From an uncultured Clostridia bacterium (GTDB lineage Bacteria; Bacillota; Clostridia; Christensenellales; DTU072), in NCBI GenBank assembly GCA_934296355.1, contig CAKRAY010000028.1, positions 1 through 13,438 of the forward strand: a stretch of 13,438 bases of DNA. Direction: 5' to 3'. The notes below the pieces were generated by a model, which saw only the letters and a program-made list of their open reading frames with translations, had not been told where the DNA came from and searched no databases. The position numbers were made by a program, and so were the translations under genes. Shown piece after piece: positions 13,413 through 13,438 of this stretch (position 1 is the stretch's first letter; every line of letters begins with the position of its first letter).

Positions 13413-13438
13413 CGCCTTTGATAAAGTAATATCGGGGT

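Overview
The window is moderately AT-rich, with CpG-containing codons (gcg, tcg, ccg, cgt) scattered through it, Shine-Dalgarno sites of the GGAG type and compact intrinsic terminators. Several proteins (the FAD-dependent CxxC protein, Nnr with an NNAGDG loop, and a lipoprotein with TC...GYxGD...CxxC...GH repeats) are of the kind seen in gut-associated, mostly uncultivated Clostridia. I infer a low-to-moderate-GC Bacillota, perhaps near Christensenellales. There is no rRNA or other marker gene to fix this. There is no sign of phage, an insertion sequence or CRISPR.

Layout. (1) 1-900, plus strand: the last ~40 codons of an ABC transporter ATPase, overlapping a TauC/SsuC/NrtB-type permease. A strong bidirectional terminator follows at 905-935. 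(2) 941-4734, minus strand: one operon read from a promoter at 4776-4804. Its order is a COG2509-type FAD-dependent oxidoreductase, bifunctional NAD(P)HX epimerase/dehydratase (nnr, joined by an ATGA overlap), and dapA. (3) 4838-9589, minus strand: a 1583-residue lipoprotein with its own promoter. It carries an acidic linker, 14 tandem ~41-residue Cys/His repeats plus a stub, and an ~840-residue beta-rich C-terminal part. (4) 9832-11419, plus strand: mutM/fpg and a mutT-type Nudix hydrolase. They are separated by a terminator and a 370-nt non-coding stretch with a promoter, a 5' hairpin and a terminator-like hairpin. (5) 11557-13412, minus strand: a two-gene cluster made of a tandem-GNAT acetyltransferase and a GNAT-like protein whose 5' end may lie outside the window. 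It ends in a good intrinsic terminator.

How the genes fit together. fpg and mutT are two arms of the GO system against 8-oxoguanine: one excises it from DNA and one cleans the nucleotide pool. The oxidoreductase-nnr pair suggests flavin/nicotinamide redox chemistry coupled to repair of damaged NAD(P)H. dapA, the committed step to diaminopimelate and lysine, is co-transcribed with them. The lipoprotein is the least explained element and the best candidate for undescribed biology: a surface-anchored string of probable metal-binding or disulfide-linked modules.
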